A DNA stretch of 64,000 nucleotides, taken from assembly GCA_022813625.1 (NCBI GenBank), contig JAKLMB010000008.1, positions 1,240,001-1,304,000 on the forward strand. Direction: 5' to 3'. This stretch comes from Aaosphaeria pasadenensis. Its lineage: Eukaryota > Ascomycota > Dothideomycetes > Pleosporales. Below the pieces are notes generated by a model. It was not told where the DNA came from. It did not search any database and worked only from the letters and a program-made list of their open reading frames with translations. The translations under genes and the position numbers were made by a program. Position 1 is the stretch's first letter. Every line of letters starts with the position of its first letter. Positions 53,589-64,000 of the stretch are shown here, piece by piece.

Positions 53589-54956
53589 ATGAATCAACTG
53601 CTCTCTACCATATCTGTTGCCCATGGTCCTCGAACGCCAAAACCTGGACAGAAGGCGAAGAGTAGGAAAGGTAAACCGCCTGCGATCATTCACGACAACC
53701 TTGACGACTGTGATCCTCTGGATGATCCTGCTGATGATGATTATCCGGAACGTGCGCCCTATCCTTTTGACCTCAAATCAATTCGCAGCAGTCCAGATGA
53801 TATCAGCACCCCCCCGCCAGGTATGACCTTATCTCCAATGATAAATTTGAGTACTTTACTAATAAAGTGCAGATGCCGCTGGTAATATCAATACCGACGC
53901 CGTGGTGCACCAGCAATCGCAACGCATTCGTGACTGTAGAGCGAATTCGATAGAGAAAATTGACTTAAGTAAGTGCTTGAAGGGAAGGCAATTCACTATG
54001 TACTAACATGGCTTGCAGCAAAACCAGAAATCTGTAATCCCCACAAAGGCGTTGTTACAGACTCTATAGAGCCTGACAACAACGAACGAGCGATTAGTTG
54101 TACTGCTGGGGAGGCTGTGATGTCACATCAAGACCCTCTCAGTGTATCACAAAGTAAGTTGCTCTACCTGCATTTGGATGTCTCCCCTGACATGCTCGAA
54201 GGCATATCAACAAAGGATCAAGAATGCAGCAACGTCAGTGGATCAAGACTGAAACGGAAGCACACAACAATCACTCATGATAATGAGATCCCGCCAACTG
54301 AGCTAGTAGACCTTACATCAGACGCAGAGCCGGCACATACTCCACCAGTGTCAAAGAGACGAAAGACCCATGCCTCACCAGCTACGGACGCCCGACAGAC
54401 ACCAAATCATTTAAGCTCACCTACGGATGGCAGCTCCAACGACGGGCGAAATGCGCGATTGGCTGGCAGAGAGGGTAGTCAGTTAACCTCGCCTATCCAC
54501 TCAAAAGCCGGACAGCCAACTCTGAACAAGCCATCCCCAGCACACAACCCAGGAGCTGAGTTGTGGTCTCAGACTAATAACAGGGGCAGAAACTTGATGT
54601 TTACACCCGAACCGCCAAGTATATCATCATCCTGTCCACGGCATCCATCTAGAGACGAGGAGGCTCATTTTCACTCGTCAAGGGCGAATATTCTAAGAGG
54701 AAGATCGCGAGACGCAAAGAAGCCCAATATTCCCGAGGGTGGATCCAGCGCCACGCCAACCTGCGAGGTTATTGCTTCCGGACAATTTTCAGTGCCACCG
54801 GATGCGCCAGTTGTGTACTTTGTCATTCCTTGTAGTAAGATGACGATGCCTCCCCAGCCGGCGAGTATCACCCAAGAGAAAAATTTCAAGGTCCTGCAAA
54901 TGACAAAGGTGTCGGACTTTTACGTCGTACTAGGATACAAAAGCGAAAGTAGTTGA
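53589..54956 (+). CDS. Disordered protein with a SUMO-interacting motif, hypothetical
   Basis: Three exons (53589-53820, 53873-53968, 54019-54956) give 421 aa. The N-terminus has a basic patch (KPGQKAKSRKGKPP), then an Asp-rich patch (DDCDPLDDPADDDYPE). Exon 3 contains TELVDLTSDAEP, a textbook SUMO-interacting motif (hydrophobic V-D-L followed by acidic residues), beside a KRRKTH nuclear-localisation-like cluster. A long Ser/Pro/Asn-rich stretch follows. The last 70 residues are more ordered (PVVYFVIPCSKM, NFKVLQMTKVSDFYVVLGY). It is probably a nuclear protein; the function is unknown. A GTAAGT inside exon 3 at about 54153 could start an optional intron, but the frame is open across it. Confidence 0.6.
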
Positions 54957-55962
54957 TCTGTCCCGACCAGAGGATTCTCTAATAACATCGGTTTTCGGAT
55001 TATGATCAACTGAACTCCACAGTGAGGACGATGAAGATGAGATCGTAGCAGCTATGGAACTTCTTACACTGGTGGCAGACACGACATAAGGCGCGGTTCA
55101 CGAAAAGATCGATAGCAGAACCGGACGATGAGACATTGCTATACTCGGGATAAACGGCGAGGGACGCTCAATTATGGCAATGCAGGGCTTGCACGAGGAT
55201 ACTTCTAAGAGCAAGATACGGACTTTTTTTTATTTTTCAGGATCTACAAACCCTAAACCAATTGCTTTCTGCACATATTGAATGATACCTCATTGCATTC
55301 GTCCGTGACAAAATCCCTTGGCAGTTGTACCCTCCAATGATCGTCGTCTTATCGCCCAAGTAGACCATCCGCCCTACCGAAAAACTACCAGAAATCCATC
55401 GACAAGGGAAAAGAGCCGCCTCAACCGACTTAATGGAAACCTTCAGGAATTCCACCATCCGGAGGAAGCAGTGGAAGAACTCTAACCCGATCAGGAAAAC
55501 TCACGATTCGCGAGGACGTCACCGAATCCACGCTCCTACCCTGACCCGTGTCGACTTTCTAACAAACACCACCATAGCGGCGGCGTCGCCAACTCTTCTG
55601 AGCAATGTAAACACGTGGATGGTGTTCTCAAAGATGAACTTGAGTTACACGTCGATCTCGTTTGAACCCGGATCCGACAGCACCACTAACGCCTCCTCCT
55701 CCTCCTCTGTTGATATCGAGTGCATTGACTCTACACCATGGCATCATCCACCACCACCTAGGCTTCTGAGGCGGATGATGCCTCGACTCCAAACTATGAG
55801 TATTGTGGCGTAGATAAGGCTATTCGGAGATCACGTATGTAAGGATAGGGCAATTAGGCAGAGATAGATATAGTATAGAAGTAGAGAGAGATTTCGGTCG
55901 CTTCCTCAAGTTCGGCCGCTTCCTCCTTGAGTCAAGTTACTTCTTCCCGGAATCTAGCCAAA
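54957..55962. other. Intergenic region with a weak frame
   Basis: One plus-strand ATG frame (55433-55813, 126 aa) ends in a Ser-rich and His/Pro-rich tail. I list it separately at low confidence. Nothing else is supported. Confidence 0.4.
55433..55813 (+). CDS. Doubtful small ORF, 126 aa
   Basis: An ATG-initiated frame with a basic N-terminus, a run of Ser (ASSSSSVD) and HHPPPPR. No family, no signal peptide and no splice partner. It could be chance or the remnant of a gene. Confidence 0.2.
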   Translation: METFRNSTIRRKQWKNSNPIRKTHDSRGRHRIHAPTLTRVDFLTNTTIAAASPTLLSNVNTWMVFSKMNLSYTSISFEPGSDSTTNASSSSSVDIECIDSTPWHHPPPPRLLRRMMPRLQTMSIVA

Positions 55963-57883
55963 TCATTGCTCGACGCCCAGTTCTGACTCCCATGTGGCTC
56001 TGAACCTCCAACGCTGCCTAAGTGCTTCCTTTGTACGAGTTGGAAAGCTCTTACGAATGTCTTCGTAACTTAGTTTCTGCTTTTTAAGGTCCTTTAAAGT
56101 TCGCATTTCTTCTTTTGTCCAAGTAGTCCAAGTTGAGTTTCCTCGTTCATGTGCTTCCATATGGTAGGTAAAGTCTCTGTCATCTACAAATCCGACCTTG
56201 CTACGCCCGCAATCTTTGCGTGGGCAGAACAATACTGGTTGGGCATGACGACGTTCATGGCGGTTTCTACTCGTGATAAACTTGTAGCGTTTATCGCAGT
56301 GTGCACATTTGAACGGTTTAATCCTACATAGATGCTCTGCGTTGTTGATGTCTAATTGATTGAGAGGGGACTGGTGCGGTCGAGGGTGTGGTCGAGAGTG
56401 CAGTTGAGAGTGCAGTTGAGAGTGCGGCTGAGAGTGCAGTTGAAGAAACTGTCGGGTATGAAGAGTTGATGCGGTTGAGAAATTCGGTGCGGCCAAGGAG
56501 ATTGGTAGTGCAGTTGAGGGTGCGGTCCAAAACAGGCCATTAGTCGTGATTCTTCTAGTTAAAGAAGAGTTATCTGAGGAAAGGCCATCATTCGTGGTGC
56601 TCGTGGTCGAAGAAGGGTCGTTTGACCGCTTTTTAGCCTTAAGAACTCGATATTTATCCGTAAGCGAGCGTGGTGAACGACCTGGAAAGTGTATTTGTAT
56701 AGTTTCCAGGCTAGTTCTCTTCTCGCATAGGTCCCAGAGAAGTTCTTCGTCTTGTGGTTGCCATCTCGGTTTCGTTTTCCCCCGCGGTTGGGAATGGATG
56801 TTTATTTGATGCTTTGTGAGAGCACTTTTGCTTGATAATGGTCTCCTCTTGCACTCCCCCATTGAGCAGAAGTGCTTTTTGCTTTTACGACGTTTTGATA
56901 TTGTCGGATGCCTGAAGCGTTAGTTTCTCATGGATGAGCAGCTTAAAGGAATCTTACGTGTCCAAATTATCTTCATGAATGCGAGACTCTGGCTCTCGAT
57001 GCTGACCGGAGGATATCAAAGGCGACACCCAATTCTGAACAGAACGCTGTAGCTCACAACCCGCGTCAACCAGGCCGAGGGAAGCTGGTACGGCAGAGGA
57101 CGTTGGTGCGGCAGAGGACGTTGGTGCGGCAGAGGACGTTGGTGCGACGGAGGAAGTTGGTAGAGCTGTCACGGTTGAAGGAGCAGTCGTAGTTGATGGA
57201 ACTGGTAGTGTTTTCGAGGGCGCGGGTAAGAAATCTGGTGATGTTATGGAAGCGGGTATACTGGAGGGATCGAGTGCGGCTAATGATATGGAGGCCAGCA
57301 CGTCTAGGGAGGTTGGCGATGTTAAGGAAGCGGGTACACTGGAGGGATCGAGTGCGGCTAATGATACGGAAGCCAGCACGTCTAGGGAGGTTGGCGATGT
57401 TAAGGAAGCGGGTATACTGGAGGGATCGAGTGCGGCTAATGATATGGAGGCCAGCACGTCTAGGGAGGTTGGCGATGTTAAGGAAGCGGGTACACTGGAG
57501 GGATCGAGTGCGGCTAATGATACGGAAGCCAGCACGTCTAGGGAGGTTGGCGATGTTAAGGAAGNNNNNNNNNNGGGTACACTGGAGGGATCGAGTGCGG
57601 CTAATGATACGGAAGCCAGCACGTCTAGGGAGGTTGGCGATGTTAAGGAAGTTGGTGCAGTCGAGCAAGTTGGTGCAGTCGAGCAAGTTGGTGCAGTCGA
57701 GCAAGTTGGCGGGCAATGTTGATCAGAGGATATTGAGGGCGACATCCAGTTCTGAACGCAGATTTCCCCATTACGCTGTCGCTCTCTTGCGCGCTCCTCC
57801 GCATCACTGGGAATGCTATTGACCACACTTCCTAGTAGTCCTTGCTTAATGACTTCTTCTTTCAGGTCTTCAAAGGTTACCAT
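55963..57883 (-). CDS. C2H2 zinc-finger/SANT-Myb-like DNA-binding protein with repetitive N-terminal half
   Basis: Two exons (57883-56958, 56911-55963) join across a 46-nt GTAAGA...CTAAC...CAG intron, about 624 aa counting the 10-N gap. Exon 1 begins MVTFEDLKEEVIKQGLLG and then holds Ser/Thr/Pro/Ala-rich repeats: three 6-aa CSTAPT units, five 26-aa SLTSPTSLDVLAS-type units, and four 6-aa SSAAPT-type units. The join completes a C2H2 finger (CSMGEC, then TKHQINIH). A SANT/Myb-like helix bundle follows (WQPQDEELLWDLCEKRTS, SLTDKYRVLK), then HSQLHSRPHPRPH repeats, a second finger (CAHCDKRY, RHERRH), a third cysteine/histidine unit (CPRKDCG, YHMEAH) and a second SANT-like bundle (WTKEEMRTLKDL, LRQRWRF). 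It is a likely nuclear DNA-binding protein. The gap leaves the repeat count unknown. Confidence 0.75.
57084..57155. repeat. 18-bp tandem repeat, four units
   Basis: Units GTTGGTGCGGCAGAGGAC and close variants lie at 57084-57101, 57102-57119, 57120-57137 and 57138-57155. They encode Ser-Ser-Ala-Ala-Pro-Thr-type hexapeptides on the minus strand. Confidence 0.9.
57253..57650. repeat. 78-bp tandem repeat, at least five units, interrupted by Ns
   Basis: Units start at 57253, 57331, 57409 and 57487, and one follows the gap at 57575. Units 1 and 3 share ATACTGG/GATATGG; units 2, 4 and 5 share ACACTGG/GATACGG. The array before the gap therefore alternates with a 156-bp higher-order period. Each unit encodes 26 residues in frame. 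Confidence 0.92.
57565..57574. other. Assembly gap of 10 N
   Basis: Ten N sit exactly at a 78-bp unit boundary. This marks an unresolved repeat array rather than a measured gap length. Confidence 0.97.
57651..57704. repeat. 18-bp tandem repeat, three exact units
   Basis: GTTGGTGCAGTCGAGCAA occurs three times without change (57651, 57669, 57687), encoding Cys-Ser-Thr-Ala-Pro-Thr on the minus strand. Confidence 0.92.
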
Positions 57884-59131
57884 TGCTGATGCGGAAGTCG
57901 GTCCAGTGAGGGAAGCTAGTGCGGTTGAGGACGTCGGTCCTAAGGGAAGTTGGTGCAGCGGAAGTTGGTGCAGCAGAAGACGAGGAAAAGTTGTTTGAGA
58001 AGTAAGGCAAGGAAACTCAGTGCAGAACACAACAGCAGAACAGAGCAGTGTGACAATCAAGAACTATATCAAGTATGTGTACGGAGTATTATGTCTAGCA
58101 ATGATAGGTCTTCGCTTCAATAGAGACTCATAGGAAGCTGTAGCATCACTTATATGTATTGGTTGGGCAGGGATCTAGTGATGCAGACCCCCTGCTCATA
58201 AGGCTCGTCTGCTCCCGTCCCACCCTCCACGATCGACACGCGAACAGGCCTTGTGCGTGGTGTGCATCTTTCCAGAAGAAAATGCATCAATCATGATCCT
58301 GTAGACCCGACACATGCGTGAAACTGAAATCTGCCCCAAAACTAGTCTAGCTTAAAGCACGGCTCCACGCCTGTAAACGTTTTTTGATTACACTCTAATC
58401 CTTCTTTGAGACTGGGACCAATACCCGAATCCCTGTCTTTCAGCGCCAATCCAGTCCATCCATTAAAAAATCAGTGTCAGGCATACTCCTATGCTCGAGT
58501 CGGTCACGAAGAGCCACGAACGCCCGAGATATTCGAGATGCCTGACTACCGAGGTGCTGGAGTTGGTCGACAGTCGCTGCCGACAGAAGACATCTCATCA
58601 TCAAAGAAGACGCAACGCATCCCCCACCTGCAAGTTGCACGATACCTCATGGTGCATTAATCGGGTCGTACCGGCAGAAATCTTGTTCAGGGGAGATCCT
58701 ACAATGGGACGCCCGAGACACGTCACAAATCATACAAACAAAGTAATCATCGGTCGGGCCACGAGGCATAAAGGGAGAAGTTGACCTCGAGCGTGGCGAT
58801 GCTGCCACTTTTAACATTTCTAACGGTACAGGAGTGATCATGGTTAGGCTTGCTGCGCAAGCAACCAAGTTCTTGGAATTTCGGCGAAATGTATTGGCCT
58901 CACTCCCGAGGCACATCGAATTAACAAACAAGACGTCACATCTTCACCGCACTCGTCAAGATTGGTAGGAGTTTTTGTGTCATAATTGAAAAGTCCGAAA
59001 TCTTGGGGCCTCTTTGAGCTTTGGTTCATATTTGAGAATGTTCCATCTCTTCTCAGCCAGTATCCGGCCTTTGCCGGCTCTTGATTCCGTCCGCCATGTT
59101 ATGCAACCTACCTGTCTCTCGCCATTTGAGC
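57884..59131. other. Intergenic region, no supported gene
   Basis: Overlapping plus-strand frames at 58406-58784 and minus-strand frames at 58440-59029 contradict each other and show no motif. I see nothing firm in this 1.2 kb. Confidence 0.45.
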
Positions 59132-61041
59132 TTATTGACCGTTAAACTCTAGATCCTCCCATTCCTGAGGCATCTGGTGCATGGACGTTTGGAAGATGGC
59201 GGCAGGCCATTCGAGCATCATGGGGTTTTGAACGGATTCCTGGAGTGACTGCAGATCGTTTATGTCTGGATATGGGAGTGGCACCGGAAGTTCATGAAAT
59301 GGCTGGCTGACGGGAATCTCGAAATTCTGGAAGGTGGACCGGGGGGTAATCGTGGCTGGATAGGCTGCGACTGTGGTTGAGAGTGATGAAGGAGCAGGAC
59401 CTGCTACTTGTTGCTGTGCGACGGGTACCAGCGCCGTTAAATGCCTTTGGGCGGGGGTTTCCAAATCCCTAATAACAGGAGATTGGGGACTACTCGACAT
59501 AGCCGATGGTCGGCGACTTTGCACTGCTGATGCTGAATCACGCTCAAATCGAGGACGCTTCTCTTCTCCAGGCGTGCGTTGAAGTGACGGAATCAACGCC
59601 CACGTATGTTTTTTGCCGCGTAGAGATTCGGGGTCTTCGTTAACCTTGTCGTCGTAGAGGTCGTAGGTGGCAACGTGATTTTCGTAGGACTGTGCTGTGT
59701 CTAACAAGTCTGATAAGGTATTTAGTGCTTGAGACTTATCTTCATCAGGAAGGCCATCCGGATTAACAGCGTCAACGATGTGATCAGCGATCGCCCTTAA
59801 TCCCCGAATCCAGTCAACACGTCGCTTACCAGTATCAGCGTTGGTGAAACGGTGTAGTAGCATTATGTGAGTGCCCAGCTTTATCATATCTGTATTAAGG
59901 GGGGAAAGTTAGGAAACATAAGATAAGATTGAGACTAGAAGGGCCTTACAATCACGGTCTATGCGGGAAGGTTCCTCATAGTAGACATCCTTTGGCCACC
60001 AGGGTGGGTATTGATCCTTACGGAGTTCGCTAGGAAATTGCTTCTTAGAGTACCTTCCATACTTTCTTCGCTTTGGGCGAATAACATCAACCCATTGAGT
60101 TACAAATTTTCTGACAGCTCTAGCAGGGAGCTGGCCTAACCGTGTCTTATAGAAGGATTGCAAAGCATTAACATCAGCAATATAGAAGGTTGAGGTGAAA
60201 TTATTGCGATTTGCTGTTGATCGAGAGCGCTTGACTGTCTGCTTGCGTTGCGCTCCGTTGGAAAGCTCCTGAACTCTTAAGGGAGCTTGTAGACCAGGTC
60301 CAAGCACTAAACCCAGATTATTAGTAGAGCGACTATTCAAGTATGTGAATGTACCTACATTCAACATCTCGTGCTGATTTTGATTTGACACCTGTGTTAG
60401 GCAGGGACTTGTCTTGCTTGCTGACAGAACGCCTACTACATTCAACCCACCTTACTACGTACTTGCCGTCCACATCATAGATGTAGCCAACAGTAGTAGG
60501 CTCAACCTCATCGTCATCTTTGTGTATGTAAGGGCTAGGTTTGATAAGCTCCTGTAGAATAATGCAAGATTAGCACAGGAACAAGAAATGGAAGAAGCTG
60601 TTTGACAAGCCGAGAGTGGGATTTTTGAAAAAATCAATAATGAAACGTATGAGTAATAAAAGACAAAACAAGATATGATAATGTCGTTGACAAAAGCATG
60701 AGACATAGGACGTGCACTGTCGCCCAAGAATGGTGGCAGAGTCGAAAACCGGCCATTGCTGCTGGCGAGTTGCACACAGCGGCTACTTTGAAGTGCCACT
60801 CGTAGCAAGCATCAGCGGCACAGCAATCAACCATCATGAAGGGACGAAGGTTGTGACTGTGCCCGCACGGAACAAGAACAGGGGCAAATACGCAAAAGCT
60901 AATGTAAAAAAAGGAGGAGGAACAAGGCCCACTAACTCGTTTATTTGTCTCTTCTTCTGTTAATACAAAAACATTTGCGCTGCTATCCTTTCGACTTCTG
61001 AGTTGGTAATGTCCTTGAGCTCCTTTGGGCGGCCGGGTCAT
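59132..61041 (-). CDS. YDR124W-like helical-bundle protein (DUF2841)
   Basis: Four exons (61041-60937, 60551-60456, 60391-59950, 59889-59132) give 466 aa. The domain is recognised from STFYIADVNALQSFYKTRL, AVRKFVTQWVDVIRPKRRKYGRYSKKQFPSE, PPWWPKDVYYEEPS and, after the last intron, DWIRGLRAIADHIV and LLDTAQSYENHVATYDLYDD. This matches the YDR124W-like helical bundle (DUF2841). The family includes a protein of the subtelomeric hrmA-associated cluster of Aspergillus fumigatus, which affects colony and biofilm form. Biochemistry is unknown. The C-terminal 130 residues are disordered, with Ser/Pro/Gln-rich text. The first intron (385 nt) is far longer than others here, and exon 1 (MTRPPKGAQGHYQLRSRK) is supported only by its ATG and frame. 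Confidence 0.78.
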
Positions 61042-63389
61042 TTTGCTTGCTGGCTCGGCTCAATCATGGAGAGGTAAGAACTTTGAGACTCGTCTTCTCC
61101 AGATAGACTCGTTGCAAAATCGAGATCAGATCGATGGGTGGTGGGCCGGGGATCTTTTGTGCGGTGAGATCGGGACACCGACTGATTTGGATAGGATAAT
61201 TGGGAGTATTGTCAATAGCTCGATCAATGGCTGAAGTTAGTCTCTAACTCAAGGTGATTTAGATGATAGCATAGCTGGCGGGAGAGCAAAAACGACGAGA
61301 AGGACTGAATGGCCGAACGAAGCTGAACTGAAATAGAAACAGGAATCCTCAGATACATAGACAGGCAATGGCTGCTTTTAAAGCTAGCAGTGCCTTGTCA
61401 TGTCTCTAGGTAGCCGTTACTAGGGGCATCCACCCTGATTTGCCAGGCATTTGGACCATTCACCAACTGACGGAGGATCGAAGCTGCTTCCCCGTTCTCC
61501 ACTATGCCGACTCTGGCTGACTGCCGCTTGTGAAGAAGAGGTGGGAAACGCTAAGGGTGTGCAAGGGGTGTACTACCCTCGTCGTATCTTGCGGTGACGA
61601 TCATAGGCACGACCTGTGCCTGATCGAGATGCAGTTGCAGTTGTTCGTTGGTCAAAACAAGAAGTCAGTAGTGTAGCAAGCACACCTACAATTCCATTAA
61701 ACATCTACCACACGCTCCATGCGTCAGTTTACAATCTACTCATCTGGTCATCGATATCGGTGAACTCAGCATTTGGAGATTCATAATTAAAGAGTTGTCA
61801 CAAATCAGGTCCCACTGGCCCGTCCCTTCTGCCTCGCCCAATCTGTAGTTCTGCATTGCTGTACTTCAGCTCTTGTAACAAGGGAACCTAGTTTCAGCGC
61901 CTTGCATATGTGGAGTCAGCTGCTGTTTCCCTCTGTTCCCCACAGGGGTGGCAACTTATGTGTTATCGCCTCTTCCTAGGCAAACGAGCTAGCGACCCTT
62001 GAACAGGTGGTTTTCCCTGTGCCCTCTTCGAGCTTTATCCACGCGGCCAATATGACGCAGCACATAGAACGCAGAGAAACCAAACTTCAGGGCCTTCACT
62101 GAGTGGTGCTCCGTACCTTCGAAACATCTTGTATATATTGATGTATTTGTTAGAAGTGAATGTTGTGACCAAGCTCAAGTTCAACCAAGTGATATCCTTC
62201 GATTTCATGGCAGACTGTTGTACTCCAAATGAAAATCATGCGTTCATCACTTTCATTCAACCCTCTTGGTTATGCCAATAACAGAATGCTAACAATGTCA
62301 AACGCTGATGATGCAAGCTGTTGAGGCTCTGCTTCATAACATGTCGAGTTTCCCAGCAATGATCAGCGTAACCGTTGCAAGACTCATAACATCGTATACG
62401 CCGTTATGGCTACTCAACCGGACATCTTTGTTTCCTACAATTAGACTGCCTAATTGACGATGGTAGATGAGGCCAAAGCGAAGATCCAGCGGTCATGAAC
62501 ATGCATCTAGTAGTGACGAGGGTTGGTACATGGGAGCTGCCGGGGTCACCACCTACAAATTTGCTGTCTATGCGCGACTCGCCTGTGCCGTGAGAAAATT
62601 TGAATGTGACACACAGTGGAGGCCAAGGTGTACTATCAGGCATACCGGCTCAAGCGCTTGTGCCGCAGTTGATCATGCTCTAAACCCCTGACCGTACCAT
62701 GATCACTAAGTTGATCGGCCGTCCTCCGTCGTTCCAAAGGAACTTTCTTCTTCACACACACACCAATCTACACAAAAGTTACTACACCATTGATTCAACT
62801 CCGTGTTGCTGTTGATTGCTAATCAGACACGTTCGAACCCCATCCTTCGCCAATGTCTATACTAAAGATCAAACGTGCCTGTGACTGCCGTGAGTGACGA
62901 AGGTCTCAAGAAAGTCCATGGTCGAAGTTGGTCCTGGGAAACGATAGATGCAGGACTCCCAGATACACCCCGGACGTGTGAAAAAGCCATAAGTTTCATC
63001 CTTGCTCTAGCTTCGCAGCCGATCTTTGTAGAGGAATACTTCAACTGTTCATGCGACCGACCAAATGCGGAGCAAAGATAATTGACAAGGGTTGGCGCTA
63101 ACAATTTGTGACGTAAGTGGTCCATATCGTTCTAAGGAGGCTTTGAGGCCGATCATGCGAAAACTTTTGAGTACGACTGGTGACACAACAGTTAGAAGTT
63201 TGCAGCGTTCTGTCACCATCAATCACCCACGTACATGAACCGAGCTTGGATGGGTGCATTGAGTCAAGTCCTGCCTTTTCGCGAATTTTACTCCTTACTT
63301 AAGATGCAGTTACGGTTGTAGCTATAATACTTTCGGTGCGTTATTCCTTCACCTTGTGTTTTCCATTCCTTACTGTGTTGATATATTCA
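61042..63389. other. 2.3-kb region without supported genes
   Basis: Frames at 62410-62691 and 62862-63125 overlap on opposite strands and match nothing I know. Composition is ordinary, with no AT-rich scar and no repeats seen. Confidence 0.45.
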
Positions 63390-64000
63390 ATGTATTCTAC
63401 CCATCAACCGAATGTCTCTGGCAGTGAATATCAGGAATTCTCATCATGGAGCCTTTTGCCAGATTCATTTGAAGTTCCAACATCCTTCTGCGCTCTATTG
63501 TTTCCGCCAGACCCATCGAACGTCCCAGACTCTCTGCCAAATCTTCCAAACGTTCCAGCTCCACCAAACGTTCTAGCTCCATCAAACGTTCCAGATCTAT
63601 CAATTGTCACAGATTCATCAAATGACCATGTTCAAGCTCCATAATATATTCTGGCTCCATGGGACGTCCCACCTCAATTAGATCTCCCCGCTATTCCTTA
63701 CGCTCCATTGGATCTGGGGCATCCAATGGGGCCCCAAACTCCATTCAACCCCCTAGCTCCGTTTAACCCAGCTCAATTGGATGGCCCGAAGTCCCCGCCT
63801 CTCTTAACTTCTCCGGCTCCCTTGGGCTCTCCCTTGAGTTCTTCGGCTTCATTGAGTTCCTCGGATCTATCAGAACGCCCGACTCCAAAACCTTCGACTC
63901 CAAAACACCCAGATTCAGAGCGTCAAGCCCCAAAGCGCAACTCACGGGGGCACCGAGCGGCCAGGATTTACGATACGGCAGGCAATGTAATAGGCGTGTA
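63390..64000 (+). pseudogene. Pro-rich reading frame with in-frame stop, cut by the window end
   Basis: From ATG 63390 the frame encodes a Pro/Asn/Val/Leu-rich repeat-like sequence (SNVPDSLPNLPNVPAPPNV) up to TAA at 63642-63644. The same frame continues after the stop with the same style of sequence (ILAPWDVPPQ, PFNPLAPFNP) and reaches a basic stretch (KRNSRGHRAARIY) at the window edge. Either the stop is a disabling mutation, or an intron that I could not place removes it. No domain is recognised. The repetitive style recalls the N-terminal half of the zinc-finger gene at 55963-57883. Confidence 0.4.

Noticed and set aside
54957..55110. Acidic stretch after the SUMO-motif gene as an extra exon
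   Set aside because: No donor in the required phase reaches the frame that encodes the acidic peptide.
57193..57822. Plus-strand frames through the repeat array
   Set aside because: The repeat units are multiples of three, so all frames stay open; the minus strand has the start codon, the intron and the conserved zinc finger.
58406..58784. Overlapping plus-strand frames of 84 and 97 codons
   Set aside because: Different frames over the same DNA with no motif; neither can be preferred.
62825..62845. GTTCGAACCCC, another tRNA T-arm-like word
   Set aside because: No matching acceptor, D or anticodon arms nearby.

Overview
The window looks like nuclear DNA of a filamentous ascomycete (Pezizomycotina). 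Most genes are split by short introns of about 45-110 nt, with GTAAGT/GTGAGT-type donors, CTAAC-like branch sites and YAG acceptors. Several families are fungal: GLEYA adhesin, DUF1996, YDR124W-like/DUF2841 and a calcium-binding-protein-like secreted peptide. A 40-bp tandem repeat at 40941-41020 carries a pure CpA-to-TpA mutation pattern, the signature of repeat-induced point mutation (RIP). The class cannot be fixed from sequence alone. I rebuilt exon joins by hand from frame continuity and splice consensus. None is transcript-supported.

Left half, about 0.8-38 kb: ordinary gene-dense euchromatin. In order: a small secreted cysteine protein, an ADP-ribosylglycohydrolase, a mitochondrial NIPSNAP protein, a monocarboxylate-type MFS transporter, a choline/ethanolamine phosphotransferase with a 10-nt microexon, a secreted DUF1996 protein, an alpha/beta hydrolase, a PfkB sugar kinase, an amidohydrolase, a Gly/His-rich GLEYA surface protein, an orphan, then a 2.5-kb gene-free stretch. 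Next comes a head-to-head pair: a RING E3 of the RNF10/Mag2 family and a ubiquitin protease of the USP10/Ubp3 family. In other eukaryotes these are the writer and eraser of the same marks on the 40S ribosome. A dienelactone hydrolase, a fructosamine-3-kinase-like kinase, a tubby-like protein and a disordered orphan follow. Intergenic DNA here carries repeated TAGGTACCTA palindromes.

Right half, about 40-64 kb: accessory character. A secreted ricin-B lectin abuts a RIP-mutated AT-rich scar. Next is an intronless 6.55-kb gene for a 2183-residue SpvB/TcB-TcC/RHS toxin-complex-like protein of bacterial architecture. Diverging from it are two small multi-exon orphan genes (194 and 172 aa), and then a second AT-rich scar. 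This roughly 10-kb block (41.3-51.5 kb) is the best candidate for an undescribed system: a bacterial-type RHS polymorphic-toxin-like gene domesticated in a fungus with candidate partner genes. One partner has an amphipathic N-terminus and a beta-rich body faintly like actinoporin-type membrane proteins.

Further right are a disordered protein with a SUMO-interacting motif, a two-exon C2H2/SANT DNA-binding protein whose first exon holds a 78-bp tandem repeat interrupted by a 10-N assembly gap, a DUF2841 protein, and a Pro-rich reading frame that has an in-frame stop and runs off the window end.
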